Under the pieces are notes generated by a model. The model was not told the origin of the DNA, ran no database searches, and was given only the letters and a program-made list of their open reading frames with translations. The translations under genes were made by a program, and so were the position numbers. A stretch of 64,000 nucleotides of DNA from Euwallacea fornicatus. Lineage: Eukaryota; Arthropoda; Insecta; Coleoptera; Curculionidae. How positions within the stretch are numbered: the stretch's first letter is position 1; each line of letters begins with the position of its first letter. The stretch lies in assembly GCF_040115645.1 (NCBI RefSeq), contig NC_089558.1, positions 3,472,001-3,536,000 on the forward strand, in the 5' to 3' direction. This document shows positions 1-14,368 of the stretch, piece after piece.

Positions 1-3000
1 AATCGCTTTAAAATAATTCTAAAAGTTCAAGACTTTATTTCACTTTTCGATCGTCATCACCATCATCGGCAATTCTTCCGATTACCGCTTATCCAGGACT
101 TTCCATACTACTATTTCCACATAAAGAAATGTTGCTCATTTATGTTATTTTACGAATTAGGAGCTTTAAAACATTTATATGTACTCTTTAACGACTTGTA
201 ATAATCACAGTAACAATTCCTTATAAGTGACGTTAATCATCATTCTTAACCAAACAGCAATTAACACTAGACATTTCCATCCTGCAACCAGCATTTAAGA
301 CCCATTTATTAAAATAAAAAATGTAGCCATAGTTGTATAAGCTTAAGGCGGTTTTTATATGTGTAACATTTTAATGCAAATTCTTCCAATCATCGTCTTC
401 GTTTGCACGTTTCTGAATGCGATTTTGCTTTTTAACAATGAACAACTGAATAATATGAATTGAGCTTAACGACGTTATTATTCTAGCAGGTGTTTGTCGA
501 TAATTTCTATTATATGCCTAATGAGATTTAACGAGATTTACTTTGTACCACTGATATAATGTAAAGTATAAGAAATACTTTAAACCGGAATCCGTAGTCG
601 CTTGGACTGAAAAAGACAATACCAAAATTTCGACATTTTCCTGAATATTTCCTTAACGAAAAGAAAGCCGAAGAGAACAAAAAGAAAGTTAAGAAAGGAT
701 TAAAACTTGAGAGAAACACTTGAGAACAGAAAAATAATTGAAGATTCGAAATTAAGAATTAATTAAAGAGATAATGAAGAAGAGAAGCAATTGAGATATC
801 TGTTGAGAATTCCCCCGAAAAAGTTTTGCAAGAAGCATGAGGGGCCTGCTTTTTGTCATTTTTCAACGTTTGATCGCCGACACGTCAGGAAGCCGTGGAG
901 CAAAAGTGCTTTAAAACGAAATAACTTCAAAGCCTTGAGGTGCCTACTTCTTCCACAAATAAATTTAATGAAAATGTTAGTTGCTTCCTCTATAAAGTTA
1001 CCAAACCAATCAGCACGTCTTCATTCAAAGCGATCTCCTAAATCACCAAAAACTCAAAAATAGAAACTTGTCACCCCTTTCTAATTAATAACCATCCGGA
1101 ATAAATTTAGATCGCCTTTGAGACGTATCCCTCCAATCTTATTCTAAAAACAACTGCATCCTAAAAATACCCACAGTTTTTCTTGCCCATTTCCATCTCA
1201 GACACAAAAAAATCGAAGGTCAAATAAAGGCAAACAAATTAAGCCAAAACGTCCCACATCGATTCAGGTTTTTGAATGTTGTGAACAAAATTCAATTTCT
1301 TAAATTTATTCCACCTTAACATTTGATTGCCTTATTACTTAACCAAACCAAAAAGGAACAGGTTTTTGCCACTCGACTTAAGCCTTTTTCGGAACAATTC
1401 ATAATTTAAATGGTTTAATCGAGACGACGAATCTGGGCCTCAATTTTAAAGTATAATCAAGTAGAATGTTTGTTGGAAAATAAGGCCAAAAGCACTGAAA
1501 AAATCTTCTAAAACATGGTGCCTACGACCTACGACGAAAAAACGGTCCAAATTCAAGTGATAAAAAGAGGTGTAGTATACGAAGAGGTATTATGCTGTTA
1601 AGTCTCATGGTGGGCGAGTAAATTGAGAAATAAAATTTTTCCTTTTAACTGCTATTTATTTCTATTAAGCCATAAATATTCTGGTTCATGTACGTAGCAG
1701 TTTTGACGTGAAGGACGATAAGAGTTGCTTAACCCTAAAGGGGGAATTCAGGGTATTTGCAGCAGATTGGAACGCCCCCATTCTTTCGCAGTACCAACTC
1801 GAAGTCTTTTTTTTCATCGAGAAAATAATTTATTTATTTTGATTTTGGAGTTTACAAATATTTATGATATATCCACCAACACATGAGTACCTCACTAGAG
1901 TCGTAAAGATGAAGGTTTGTAACAGGCACTTCTACGTGCTTAAGTACACTGAGAAAACAAGCCACCATGCTTAGAAAACTTAACGGCGGCGTTACTTCCG
2001 CTCGAGCCTTATTCATAGAACGAGAGGTTCGTGACTAGTGAATTAAATTATGCCAAATGCAAGTGTTGTGCATTTAAAATAGACGAATTTTCTCTCATGG
2101 GCGTACGTTTAAGTGTAGAGAGGTGAGAACTGAAAATGAAGGAATTGCCATTGACTTAAGATCGAGAACAGGATGTAAAGAAAACTTCGCAGAATTTGCT
2201 ATTCCAGCAGACGCTTATATTTCGCAAATATGTCAATTTGTCGAGATAAACCGCATTTGAAGCAAAAGATCAAATGCTACCTCCCTCCTCCCTTCCAAAA
2301 CTAACAAAAAGTCTAGAAAAACGTTTTTTAAAAGGAGATTATTTTTGCTTAAAAAGAGAAAATCTTGCAAAAACTTTAATTAGAGGACACGTTAGAACTT
2401 GAGCAAAATCCCTCTTAAGAGTTTATATAACGTAAGAATTACATTTTTTGAAAACTTCCAATTCATCTTCAATCAATAATCTTCAATCATCCAGGTGTAC
2501 TGCTCGATGATTTAGGTATAATGATCAGACCCTCATCACTTACCTCAAATCAACCTTTTAACATCATTATCCTTTCGGAACCATATCAAAAAAACCATCA
2601 TTCCTCAACCTTGAGAAGAGGAATTTCAGTTATTGTTTATTTTCAACACAACACGCACTGCACTGCCTCTTTCTCGCGTATGTTCATGCCTTTTTATCTC
2701 GTCAACCGAAACTTCTACTTCACTTCAATTTAAGCTCCATCCAAGTGCGCTGATCAGTAATCGTGCAACTTCGTAGATCCAAAAGTAAACGACACGATAT
2801 TCTCTGTTTTTTCAAATAAAATCGAATTTTAAAGTGTCATTTTTATCTATTTTCAGCCGGACACAATGGCGTACGGACACTTATTAGGAGTCTATTTAAT
2901 TAATTTGCAACTCCGCACAAACTGTTCCCTTGAAATCTGATATTTTTTGCAAGTGAATCAAAAGAAAACTTGCAGACGCCATTAATGCAAACAACCGAAG

Positions 3001-5236
3001 CGGTATTGTTTTGCTTCCAAAGCTTTTTTAGCAAAAACCATCCCTTTCTTCTGACGTCAAAATGACGTATCATTAGAAAAGTACATACCAATTTGTTTAT
3101 ACCGAATTTAAGCAAGTTATGGTTGTATTTTCATTTTCTACTACAGGTTTAAGATTCTGCAATAAAAAAAAAAGAAAACATTAAAATGAGCTTAAAGTGT
3201 TTTTTCAGTGTAAAATTTGCCTAATTTCACAAGTTTTTTTACAATACAGTAAATAAAATATAATGAATTCATGTCCCTTTCCGAATCACCTCTCGGGTGC
3301 TTTCCAAAAAGTTAATAATTCATCCTGGGCTGTCTTCCATAATTCCTACCACGTCAAAACACCATTCCAAAACAGCAATAAAGCAACAAAACGCAGCTTC
3401 CTTAACAGGAAATCATATTTCACAACTAACCGAACAATTTTGCATATTTCGAACAATATCAAGCCTCTCCCAAATTCCAACAGTCCATACAGTGACATAA
3501 TGCTAAATGCAACTAATATTTTACAATATTTTTTAATCTGAAGGCCGTCAGATATGTTTATCTAGGGCATTATGTATGCAGGTATTGTTATTATATTATG
3601 TTAATCGTTCTTAACTGAAACGCAGGATCGGACTTTACGGCAGGAAGAATTTTATATAAGTTTGGAATATTTACATGAAAGTTGAATGACACAACTAGGC
3701 AAACACGTGCGATCAGTGAATTTTATATTTCATTTGTCCCGGTTTCGAGCTTTAAACGTTATCTCGCACAAACACTCATAAAAATTACTTCCTTGAAGAT
3801 GACACAAGCCACATTGTTGGCTAATGCATTGTTATTACAATATGCACATTACCACACTCTTCGGTCATCAACAGATATAAATTTGTTTCTTTCAACCACA
3901 GTTATTTTTACCTGGAAATAACAGTTCTCCAGTTTCTCATTTAAGACTAAAAGGTGCCCACAAGGTGACCTTCCAAAGTTACTAAATCTCTTAAAGCAAT
4001 ATTGGCAAAATGCAAATAATCTGCAGGCACGTGGGCAGGTCAAGTTTATACACCTTTATACTACCGGTGTATGTTTCACTTTTTTTTACCTGTGAGCCGA
4101 ATCTATAATCTGCGCCACTTCCAAAGACTGATGTAAATAAGCCTCTAGAACATTGTCGTCCAACGTCCAAGGAAGTGAATTTTATATTTATAGTGCCCAC
4201 GAAACTTGATTCCAACACCTTTGAGTCGAGACACTCACAGTTGGTCACATAAAAAAGCATCTAAACTTATCAATTAATGTATGTTCTCAGCACAGGGTTC
4301 TTGTTAAAATTTCGTTGCACTATAAAATTTCCCAATAGGAATTAGTAGATTTTAAGAGGAAGATAAGCTGGTTCGGGTCAAAACTCTTACTTCATAAGAG
4401 GCATATCGTTCTCACAAGAATTCCACGACTGTAGAATTAGCAGTAATAAATGCTTATTAAGGACTGTTGCAGAAATCGGTATTGAATTTGTATCTATTGT
4501 AATAATGGCAGATTTATTGAGCAGATATTTCCCTTATAAATCGGGCATGAAAGCTGTGTCGAAACGGAAATTTCATTAAATAGCAGTCGAAAAAGTTGAA
4601 TGAACTATGATTTGACATTTACAGGAAAGTAACTTTCTGTAGACCTTTTTGGAACACACCTAAGGGCAGTTGTGGGACCCACTCACTATTTGGAATATTA
4701 AACCGAACGAACAAAATTGAGTCTTTAGAAATTGTTTGCTCCCCAAAATAAACAAGTTCTTGAAAGAATTTCGCAAGAGTTCCAAGAACGAATATAACGT
4801 AGTCAGGATTAAAAACTTGTTCAAATTGAGTAAATTTGTTCCCAAAATATGCCATGTACGTGCGGAAACAATTACATTTTTGAGTTCAGAAATGCATGTG
4901 AAAACACCATTTAAATGCCGATTGCACTTTCCTGCTAATAGACCACGAGGAGCCTGAACAAGGGTTCAAAGATATCTCCAAATAATAATAATAAAAACAT
5001 GAAAGATCTTAAATTCATTCTGGACGAAGTATTCTCATTTTTTCCTTTCTAATCCAATCGCGAAATTGACGTAATTCCATAGTGCTATTTTAAAGTCTCA
5101 TTTAATGTTAATTATCATCATTTAAGTATTTTAGAATTGCGCAAAATTGGTTTTTATCGCGATCATTAACATTAATATCAATAAGTAAAAATAATCACAC
5201 ACGAATATCACCGACCTGAAAATCTAGAGTTTTCAT
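1..5236. other. non-coding stretch left of tRNA-Leu
   Basis: I see no supportable gene here. Open frames of 60-92 codons on both strands have no recognisable domain, biased composition and no convincing splice partners. Because myosin XVIII exons at 18-37 kb read leftward and its motor exons are not in the window, this stretch is probably inside an intron of that gene. That placement is inference. Confidence 0.5.
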
Positions 5237-5352
5237 GTCAGGATGGCCGAGCGGTCTAAGGCGCCAGACTCAAGGTTTCCTTGCCTACTCTGTAGGTTGT
5301 ACGAGTGTTCTGGTCCTCTTTGAGGGCGTGGGTTCGAATCCCACTTCTGACA
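5237..5352 (+). tRNA. tRNA-Leu (anticodon CAA) with intron
   Basis: The acceptor arms GTCAGGA (5237-5243) and TTCTGAC (5345-5351) pair with one G-U, followed by discriminator A at 5352. The D-arm begins TGGCCGAGCGGTCTAAGGCG and the T-arm holds GGTTCGAATCC, the canonical B box. The anticodon stem CCAGA (5264-5268) pairs with TCTGG (5309-5313). The anticodon CAA is at 5271-5273. A 33-nt intron occupies 5275-5307, directly after position 37 as in eukaryotic nuclear tRNA introns. The mature length is 83 nt with a long variable arm, as expected for Leu. Introns in tRNA-Leu(CAA) are known in insects. It looks functional and, unlike its copy at 9078, has no disrupted stem. Confidence 0.95.
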
Positions 5353-5355
5353 ATC

Positions 5356-5363
5356 TTTTTTTT
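5356..5363 (+). terminator. RNA polymerase III terminator of tRNA-Leu
   Basis: A run of eight T starts four bases after the tRNA 3' end, the usual Pol III stop signal. The run is also kept downstream of the decayed copy at 9078-9201. Confidence 0.8.
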
Positions 5364-8300
5364 ATTGCAAATCTAATTTCTTAGGCATCGATTCATGTAA
5401 AGCGACATCCAAAACATTAGAAAAATGAATTAAAGGCCCTCTGAACAATTTAAACAACATTTCGTGCAAAATTAATTTATTATTTATACATCTGCCGCCT
5501 AAATTACCATACAATTCGTTTTCAACAAATTCATACCTATCATGCGAAATGTCACGGTCTGCTAAACCTTCTCTTTATTTGAACTTATTAACTACTTTAA
5601 TATTATAACATCCTCAGGCACTCCCCTTTTCAGCTTTCTGTCCCATCAACAACAATAATACGAATTACGAAAACGTTCCTTTCTCCATCAGCAAACAAAA
5701 ATCCGTAATGATAGGTTGCAAGTGGAATTATCAATTACACGATCTTTAAGGTTCTAAGGCCCTGAGGTACCACTGCCAGGTGGTAACCACTTGTTAAAGC
5801 AACGTGCCTCCGTTGTGTAATGGATCATGGAATATGTTATTTTGTTGTTGGGTTGGAGTTTGCAGATCACGCCTCGCACGGCGTCAAATGGTGGAAGTAT
5901 TGAGGTTTAAATAATACCACTAGCACAACCCCATAAGGTTACCTGAATGGAGCAATTCCAGAAGAAATTGGACAAAAAATCAAAAAATAATCCTGAAGCG
6001 GTGTGGATAAATGTTTAAAACCTCCCATGTGTAAAAACAAATGAAATTGAGTACTCTTAGATTCGTTTGGTCGTCCTAGACTTACAGAACTTCAATTTCT
6101 CAATAAACTACCTTATAACAGATGAATAATCATAATTGGGTATCGATAAATCGGCAGTGCCTTCAATTTCTCCATACAATGCTTCTGAATTAAGGTCTCT
6201 ATTTTTCTGCGAGCCAAAAATTTTCTATGAACTCTAAATCATATTCATTCATTCACGAATTCTCAACAAGAATTTTTCATTCTTTCTAAGATTAAGAGTG
6301 TTTTCCTATATACATTTTTTAAATCACACTTTTCATCAAGGAAATTTAATATTTTGTTACTACAGTTCTAGGAAAAAATTTTCTATACCAATAATTATTC
6401 AAAGTAGCATAATTAAGTCACCACGTGTTGAAGACATCGAATTCATGAACGTAAAATTCAGATAAGGTTGGTTTAATGGACGTTGATAAAAACGGTTTCC
6501 CAAAGAAATTATTTTCTAAAAACTAAAGCTGCCCTGGCGCCATCTACACAGGAATGGTTGAAGCACTGCAATGTATAGAAAAGAGCACTACTGCGTACTA
6601 TGAACGAAATCAGTACCAGAATGGTATCGACCCCGTCGGTGCCATTCTCGTATTGCTTGCAATGAAGTGTCAGGCAACCAGGCAAACAGTAGGCGCGTAT
6701 TTCTTGACGCTTGGTGAAAGAAGTCATTGGACTTACTTTTCATGTAAGCAATGATTTGTTGTTTTCCAATTACCTTTTTACATTTATGGGACTAAACATT
6801 TTGATGATTCGACTTCGGAAAATCTATAACATCTAAATTCGTTCTAGTTTTTTAATTTGACACTGTTTGTTAGGTTTATGGTCCTTTTTTCCTTTCCACA
6901 AAGGAACTTCTTTTAGGGTTCTCACAAACTACTGGGCGTTTGATAATCGCAGACTGTTAAATTATAGGAATATAATGAAACCATCCTACTTCTTATAGAC
7001 TTTATTTTTTGTCTTCCTTTTTCGGTCACAATTTGTCCTCCATTTAAGAGAATAAGAGACTGCAATGTTCAAACTGCAATAATGAAACATTATTTCTTAA
7101 TATCAAATAGATCCAGTCATGTATTGCTATTTTCTGCAATTGAAAGAGAATATATCTGGCTCTTTGAAGTGGAAATTTCTTTTTGTAAAATCCTTCATTT
7201 TCAAAAGTTAAATTATATATTCTTCTATACCAAAATAGCAAACAATTTTTGAACCAAGGAATTAGATGTTGGTTCGGTAATAGAGACTCGAATCTTGGTC
7301 TATCGAAAATGTTTTTGTCTCAGCATTTTAAGCTAAAAGCTACTGGTCAGCATTAAATAAGTATTTAATGTTTTCAGGTTGGTTTTTTCTCTTCTTCCAC
7401 TTGTTTTACAATATGGTTGCAATAAAGAGAAGAGAGAATATTGAGTTACTGCCTTCGAACATCAACGTAAATAACACATTATACAATGAATTCAATTCTT
7501 TTCTAATGTTCACTAAAGCATTATTGTCCAACCGTAACCAAACACATATTAGCATTTTCAATGTTTTTTTTCACGTAATTACGTTGAAAATGATAACAGA
7601 GTGCCAGGCAAAAACTTAGATTTATGATCCTATCAAGCGATCAACCAGAACTGATTTGTGGTGAAGAGGTTTTGTCTCTTTCACTTTACTTTCTTAGCCT
7701 TAATTGATTCGGATTTGATAAACGCCGTTCATTCTATATCGGGAACAGAATCAGAAAATTCTATTGAACCCATAAATAAATATATGTTGAATGAGTTTGA
7801 CTAGTTTTTTTGCACATATAAAAAAAAATTGACGTGCTCAATAATCTCTATTCTGACGTTAAAACATGTCTTCAACATTGCTGCGCGTTCTTGTCATTAC
7901 TTGCCGCCTTGTGCATGCTAATTAGCATTAATTTTCCGACTAGAGCAACACTATTAACTACTTTCCTGTTGAAGAAGAAAGCTTTCATTGTTTCTAGTCC
8001 CGATAGCGAGATAATGCAGCGAGGAAGTTGCGAAATTGTTTTAATGCAACAGAATAATAATTTGTATCCTGTGTTTGTGTGTGTGAGGTCTGCACAGCTA
8101 CACAAAGCCAAATAATAATAGTGAAAATACCGGCAATTTTAACAGTGAAATGCCAAGAAATTGGTCGAAATTTGCACGCAGTCCCTGATCACGTCTCCGA
8201 GATCTTAGAAATGTGTGTTTCGCTAGGATAACAACATTGTGGTTTCGTGAACTAATTATAACTCATTCAGTTAACTTTATCAGAAGAATGATTTCCATCG

Positions 8301-8892
8301 CAATGACGAAGCTGGCACTAAAGGAAGAGAGGGTTGAATTTCTAAGATTATTTTTCACATAAAGTTACCACTGCTGAAGTCTGTTGGCCCTAAGCCTGGA
8401 ATAATGCTGTTTATAATTAACGGCATCAGCTGTTTGCAGTTGTATGTCCTCTCCTGGTTTGCAATTAATTAATAACAGTACTCGCAATGTATTGGAATTT
8501 GTTTATGTCGCTTTTAGTGTGTCATACACGAAGTTAAGCGGAGGTATGTGTCAGTAGTACATCGGTCTTTGACCCACATATTTGAGAAAATGAATCATAA
8601 ATTCGATTATTACTCTTGATATTGTTATTGGCCTTGGTTCTTTTATTTGCTATTAACTGACTCTCAAGACGCAAATTATAAATATCATTGGATGATTTTG
8701 CATACAGAAACCTTCTAATATGTTCCTTTAGCTGGAATTCCTGGACTAAAAATTCAAGTTTAATTTAGGTGCCAATATGCGGCTGAAACTATTTTCGTAA
8801 TATTGAATTTTTCTGTAGTTTTTGTTAGTTGCGCATTTTTTCGTTTAAAAAGTGACTGATGTCATTCAGATGCAATGTTGTTGATGCAGCCA
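5364..8892. other. non-coding stretch between the two tRNA-Leu copies
   Basis: No gene is supportable. The only site of note is a CTCF-like motif near 6531-6549, listed separately. Short open frames on both strands at 6509-6754 and 7834-8115 overlap each other antisense and match nothing I recognise. Confidence 0.4.
6531..6549 (-). promoter_or_regulatory. CTCF-like motif
   Basis: On the minus strand the sequence reads GTAGATGGCGCCAGGG, close to the insect and vertebrate CTCF core (AGATGGCGC). A second such core lies at 39487-39500 and a weaker one at 43884-43902. This is a motif match only, with no evidence of occupancy. Confidence 0.35.
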
Positions 8893-9077
8893 TTTCCTTT
8901 AAGTTCATCGCGAAATTAGTATAATTCCAAATCATTACTTTAAAATGTCATCTAATGCTAATTGTCGCCGTGTAAGTATTTTAAAACCCGATGAGATTAA
9001 TTCCTATTCCGATAATGCCTCAAAGATAAAAATAATTACAAACAATTATCACCGGTCCGTTATCACCAGGTTTCCAT

Positions 9078-9201
9078 GTCAAGATGGTCTAGCGGTGTAA
9101 GCCCCAAGCTCAAAGTTTACTAATCTGAGTGGTTTTCTATGTAGCATTATCAACACTCTGAACCTCCTTGAGGTTGGCAAGTACAATCCCAACTCCTGGC
9201 A
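9078..9201 (+). pseudogene. tRNA-Leu(CAA) pseudogene in a local duplication
   Basis: This is a decayed copy of the tRNA at 5237-5352. It keeps GTCAAGATGG, AGCGGT, the CTCAAAG anticodon loop, TCCTGGC at the 3' end and the T-run after it. The B box (ACAATCCCAAC) and the intron region have drifted. Flanking DNA on both sides also aligns with the flanks of the functional gene, roughly 5041-5385 against 8893-9232, so it arose by DNA duplication and not by insertion of a tRNA transcript. Confidence 0.85.
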
Positions 9202-9232
9202 TCTTTTTTTTTATTGCAATCTATTGTCTGTG

Positions 9233-12200
9233 CACCGACTGAAAATTTACTCATCATTCATAAATTTACATTTCAGGCTGTTAAGAACTCAAAAATAATT
9301 TCTCAATATTTTCAACTTTCCCAATTTTATCACAGGGACGAGGAAATATTTATTGCCTATAGGGAGGCAAATGCCCTAAGCTCCGCCCAGTTTAACTAAA
9401 ATGAAATTTAGCCGAACATTTGATACCGCAGTCGTCTCATTTAGATCGGCCAACTGGCACTGACCAACAAACAAAAGCCCTCCAAGGAGAAAGCGGAAAT
9501 CTACAAGAACAATCCAAGCACTGTCACGACAATGCAATTTCAATATGCACATAAATTGTGACGGATATGCCATAATATGTAAATATTGTACTGTTGTGTG
9601 GTAATTAAAGAATTTAACGGTTGTTAATGAGATAAGATATGTGTACGAAGAATAAGTGTCATTAGTACTCGCGATGGGCGTGCCCTAATTTTGTGTGAGA
9701 CGAGACTATTTGGTTGGATAGTAATTGGCATTTATGGGCGGCAACGCGACTGACAGGTATGGAAGAACTTATTAACACAATCTTGACGTCTCCAAGACTT
9801 TCGATCAAAGGCGGAAACATTTCAAGCCCCAAATAAACACACAGAAAAAATGGGTTAGTTTATGCCAGCTTTGTATATGTATGTTCAAGAATGAGGAAAC
9901 ACAATATGTATATCAATTCCAGTGAAAAATATACTATTTGTTTGCATTTGACATTGCGACCCTGTTACTGTTATTTACATAAACCAAAAGGCGGCTTTCG
10001 ACACGGAAATAGTTCGTTTAGTCTAACGGCAAAACCATTCAAGGTTTCGAAAACTTGACACCGCAATTACCCACATACACGTGAAATTTAAGATAGGAGT
10101 TTTATGCTTTATAATCAGGTATAGAATACGTAGTGCTAATAATTGACAGCGACCTAGTTTCGGCCCTCGAAGCACCCACCCACACCAGCTCTCCGAGCTA
10201 GACATTTCGTGCCTTGAAGGATCCGTTCAATTACCATTCGGACTCACGTTCTCACTTTCCTGTTTCGGCCCAACAAAGTAGTACATACCTATTAAACAAC
10301 TCAATAAAGAGAAAATAAAAGTACATTTCAGAGGCTTCACTAAAGTGCACTTACTAGACATTACCCACTAACCTTTTGCCGCGGCTGTTTCAAGTCATGC
10401 AATCAAACAGTGCCGGCACATGAAATGCCCATTAACTGAATATCTACGTTCGGTTTGGACCTGCATGGTACCCGGGAAAATCAGGTGAATGTACAAAAAA
10501 AAAATTACTGTTCCAGTTTCATTCAATTTCAAATTTCCCATCCTTCTTTAGTTAACCAGCTGAGGACGAATTAAACAGCACATCTAAGATGAAAGCCGAA
10601 TTTTCGACTCATATGAAAATCATCCTCGGGGGCAAAAATCCAAAAACAGTTCTGAGAAGGTTAAGGCTTGAACGGCAACAAAAAATACAATTAAAATGAG
10701 GCATCGATTTTGTTTTTCTGTTCGAGTGTAGTGCATCCCGTGGATATTTCTTGCTGTTTTAACTTGAAGACAACCGAAATATGGGTCGGCTTCAACAAAC
10801 CCAACTGAAACGTTATCAAATTTGTCTAAACCCAATTTATGGATGAAATGCGGCAAATTCTGACTTTTTGGATCCCAAACTCAACCTCCCCAATTGGCAT
10901 TTTTGTTTCGCGTTTGCAACTCTTTTGGTCTCGAATGGATGCCACAGACCTGCAGTTCAGTGAACCCTCAAATTTCAATTTATGTACCGAACTTAAGCAT
11001 TTTTGGAGTTTGTGACCCGAACTCGATATCCGGAGATTCGATTTTCTGTTCAGAATAAGAATGAAAAAACTTTTGGAATCCTCCACTCAAACTCTCACAT
11101 ACTACTCAGAATTATATGCACTTGTTTACACTTTTGTGTTTACATTAAAACTAAACGAGTGCGGTAAAATAGCCAAACTAAGAAAAACCGCGTTTCCACA
11201 CATTATCGCTGATACCATATATTATACGAACATGTGTGGTAAATAAACATTTATTGACAATTTCTGAGACCTAGATTTTCGTATTTCCCCGCTTACCTAC
11301 GCCCATGGCAACTCTATCACTCTCTCAGTTTAGGCGTTTAACAGAAACCTGTTATTCGGGTGCATTTTTCGTTGTGTTACACTTATTACATGATAATAAT
11401 TATATCATTTCCTTGTAAGGTGTGTGCAGTCGTTCCCGAAATCAGTTTAATGCAGTGGAGAGGAGTGGAATTAAAAGATACTTTCATTGCGGTTATAAGT
11501 GAGATATCGCAATAATAAATATTTACCAATAAATTCATTCAAACTAGTCATAGATTATGAGAAAATTGACGTGAAAGCGAGGATTATCATTTGTGGTTTC
11601 CGATTAAGCCCGTTTAGGCCCAGTTACACCAGAGGTGTTAAACCGAAGAATAAAATTCTCAGGCTTAATCTTCAACTTACCAAACTACACTTGTTAAACC
11701 GCCTACTCCCCGACCTCTTCAATGTTCCTCCCCTGATGTTAGCATCGTCCAAATGCACCTCCCCACCATCATAAGCAGATCTCCGACTAAGTTCGCTCAA
11801 TTCCGCCACGGGTTGGACCTAAAATGTGATCCCATTAATGAAAATTTTAGTGGTATTTGAAGAAATAATAAACAATTGGTAATGGTACATTGCCTCAAGA
11901 TCTCTAGAACAATATAGATATCTCCGATATAAAGATTTAAATCGGATTTTATCCGCATCTTGCTTATAGGTATTGTTCTCATGACGTGCTATTGGGAAAA
12001 ATTGTGTAAGTCAGAAACAGATGGTGTGTGTTGAAATTGAGTAGTAACGCTGATGGCCAAATGGTGATTTTTGAGGTGTTTCCCCAAAATCGCTTTAACA
12101 AAAAAAAAGGAAAAATCCTATTTCCGGTTATTGAGTACGAAACGAAAATTCTAAAAATTGTCGACATGGGCAAATATTTCATTAGCTTCAGGAAATAATG

Positions 12201-12480
12201 TAACCGTTTTCTAAGCCAAAGGTACAATTATTGCTGTGCACCTACCGAGAACTGAAATACATGAATACAACTAGATATTATACATTGATATTTTTAACTA
12301 AATAACACCAAATGGCGCAAAGAACAATGATTTAGCGTATTCTGTAAAAACGCGAAGACTTATTGATGAACACCCTAATACCATTCAATAGGTAATGAAA
12401 AATTACATATCCTGGTAAGTTAAAAAAATATAGCATTGTATTTAAATTAATCAAGTTATAGTCACTTAAAGTTCTTATTT
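9233..12480. other. non-coding stretch
   Basis: I see no recognisable gene, RNA or mobile element ends here. The open frames (for example 10620-11086 minus, 11499-11774 plus) are short and lack homology I can name. Confidence 0.4.
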
Positions 12481-12499
12481 CATTAGTTTTAATTTTTGC

Positions 12500-12965
12500 A
12501 CACCCTGTATAAAATGGCAAGTTTATCATGATTGGGATATAAAATGTGATCTATTGTTACACTGCACTGTAAATTACACTTGCATAACTTAAATACTTCT
12601 TAAGCGTTTAAAACATGAAATTTAGGTCAAATTTTGATAAAATTCAAATTATTTAAAAAACCTTAAATTTTAGGTATAGTAAACCTTATTAAAACAGACA
12701 TTTATTTTGATCGGAGAATCCAAAAATGCAATAATATACAGAGGGTTCCATTTAAAAAAACAGAACTTTGATACTTTTAGAGCTTTTCGGACACCCTGTA
12801 TAATATAAAAATCATTTAAAAAAATAGCCATAATAGATCCCCATATAGCCCAAAAGTGAAACCTTTTGAAAGCCTCGTATTTTAGCCACAATATTCCGCG
12901 TCGTATAGCGTGAATAACCCTGTATATATTATCCTTATCAATCAATATACAGGGTGGAAATTAAG
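12500..12965. repeat. cluster of ACAGGGTG-type element ends
   Basis: Four termini of the same kind occur within 460 bp. CACCCTGTATAA is at about 12504 and at about 12793, ACCCTGTATAT at about 12919, and TATACAGGGTGG at about 12949. The first three point leftward and the last rightward, so this looks like a pile-up of partial copies of the palindromic family seen at 24.5, 29.2 and 42.1 kb. No intact pair of arms could be drawn. Confidence 0.5.
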
Positions 12966-14368
12966 CGTGTAACATTGTCAATATGTCAAAAACTGTTTGC
13001 CACATGTACTTCAAATAAATTTGAGGTATTGCTGGAAGTATCTGACAAAAAAGTCCGTCGAATTTTTATATAATACAAGCCGTCGTCATAAACGCAGTCA
13101 ACTGTGTTTTTTTAATGAAATATGGATATCAGTAAAACTCATTAAGACGATTCCAGGGAAATACGATTTGATTGATTTGTCTGTCAAGAAAGATACAAAT
13201 AAGCAGTAATTACTTATCAGAACAAATTTAGGCATAGTAAACAATCTGTATCGAAGATGCAGGTCTAATGAGGCTGTAACTCTGACGGATTCAGCGAAGC
13301 TGAATTAAGAATATTTTCTCCGCAGTTAATGAATCAGTTTGTAGCTGTCTGGACCGTTCCCCCCTGAGCATACAAAGCAGGATTTTTTGGATCACAATGC
13401 GGAGACGTAAATCTTGGTTTAAAGACGAAAATGTCTTTTAATGTATACCCCAAAAAGCAATAAAAATTAATGATGGTTTAAAGCATTAAAATGTGCGATA
13501 TTATTGCGAAGCCGGAGGTCCAGTGCGGTTGACGGAGGATGACGTTTTTTATAGCCACCATGGACATATCAAAGAATTTCTTAAACCTCAAACAATTCTT
13601 CTCTCCAGCTTCCCACATATTCGTTTCAGACATAATAAGATAATGAGATCTAGCAAATGACGGAGAAATGTAAATATTTGTAAACACGTTGTTTTAATTA
13701 GGGTTTTAATGTTTTCGAATAGGGGTGGTGCGGGAGGTCCCTGGCAGTCGCCAAAGCTTCTGAGCTATTTTTTTTTAGATGTTTTTAATGTAACTTATTT
13801 AGTTCAAACACACATTTCCAACTATGTTTTCGTGATCACGAAACGATTTCGCAGAGGCGCGGCTGAACCAGCCAAATGAGTCACACACTTTAGACCAGAC
13901 TACATCAACATATTTGCAAAACAGATGCCATGGCAATTATCTCAGAACCAACAAGATGCGATCTGTGTCATGATTTGAAAGTGCAGATATTTTCCCCCTC
14001 AAAAAAAAAAGCATTCAGTCTCTCGCTCTGATTCATTTTTGAAGTACTCACTACTGCAATTGATGTTCGTTAATTTAACCATTTTTCCGTTATAGTGACT
14101 CACAGATTATATGAAATATCAGGAGGTTCTATTGACATTCCGAGCATGTACAGGCAAAACGTTCGTTATTTGCTGTAGTAACGCCGGAAAGTCTCTAGAG
14201 CCTGTCTGGAAAGGGATATTGCTTTCGATGGGGTCCGAAAGCAATTCAATGAACTATGCAGTTGCCAAATTTCTGAAACATTGAGAAGCAACAGTCTAGA
14301 CATTCAAGCTCCCAACGCGATTTTGTGCTTGGAAAGTCTCCAACAACACAAAAAACTCAATCTTTTTC
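12966..14368. other. non-coding stretch
   Basis: I see no gene or mobile-element signature that can be supported in this interval. Confidence 0.35.

Noticed and set aside
6509..6754. Overlapping antisense frames near 6.6 kb
   Set aside because: Both are short, without homology, and appear to be chance frames in slightly GC-richer DNA.
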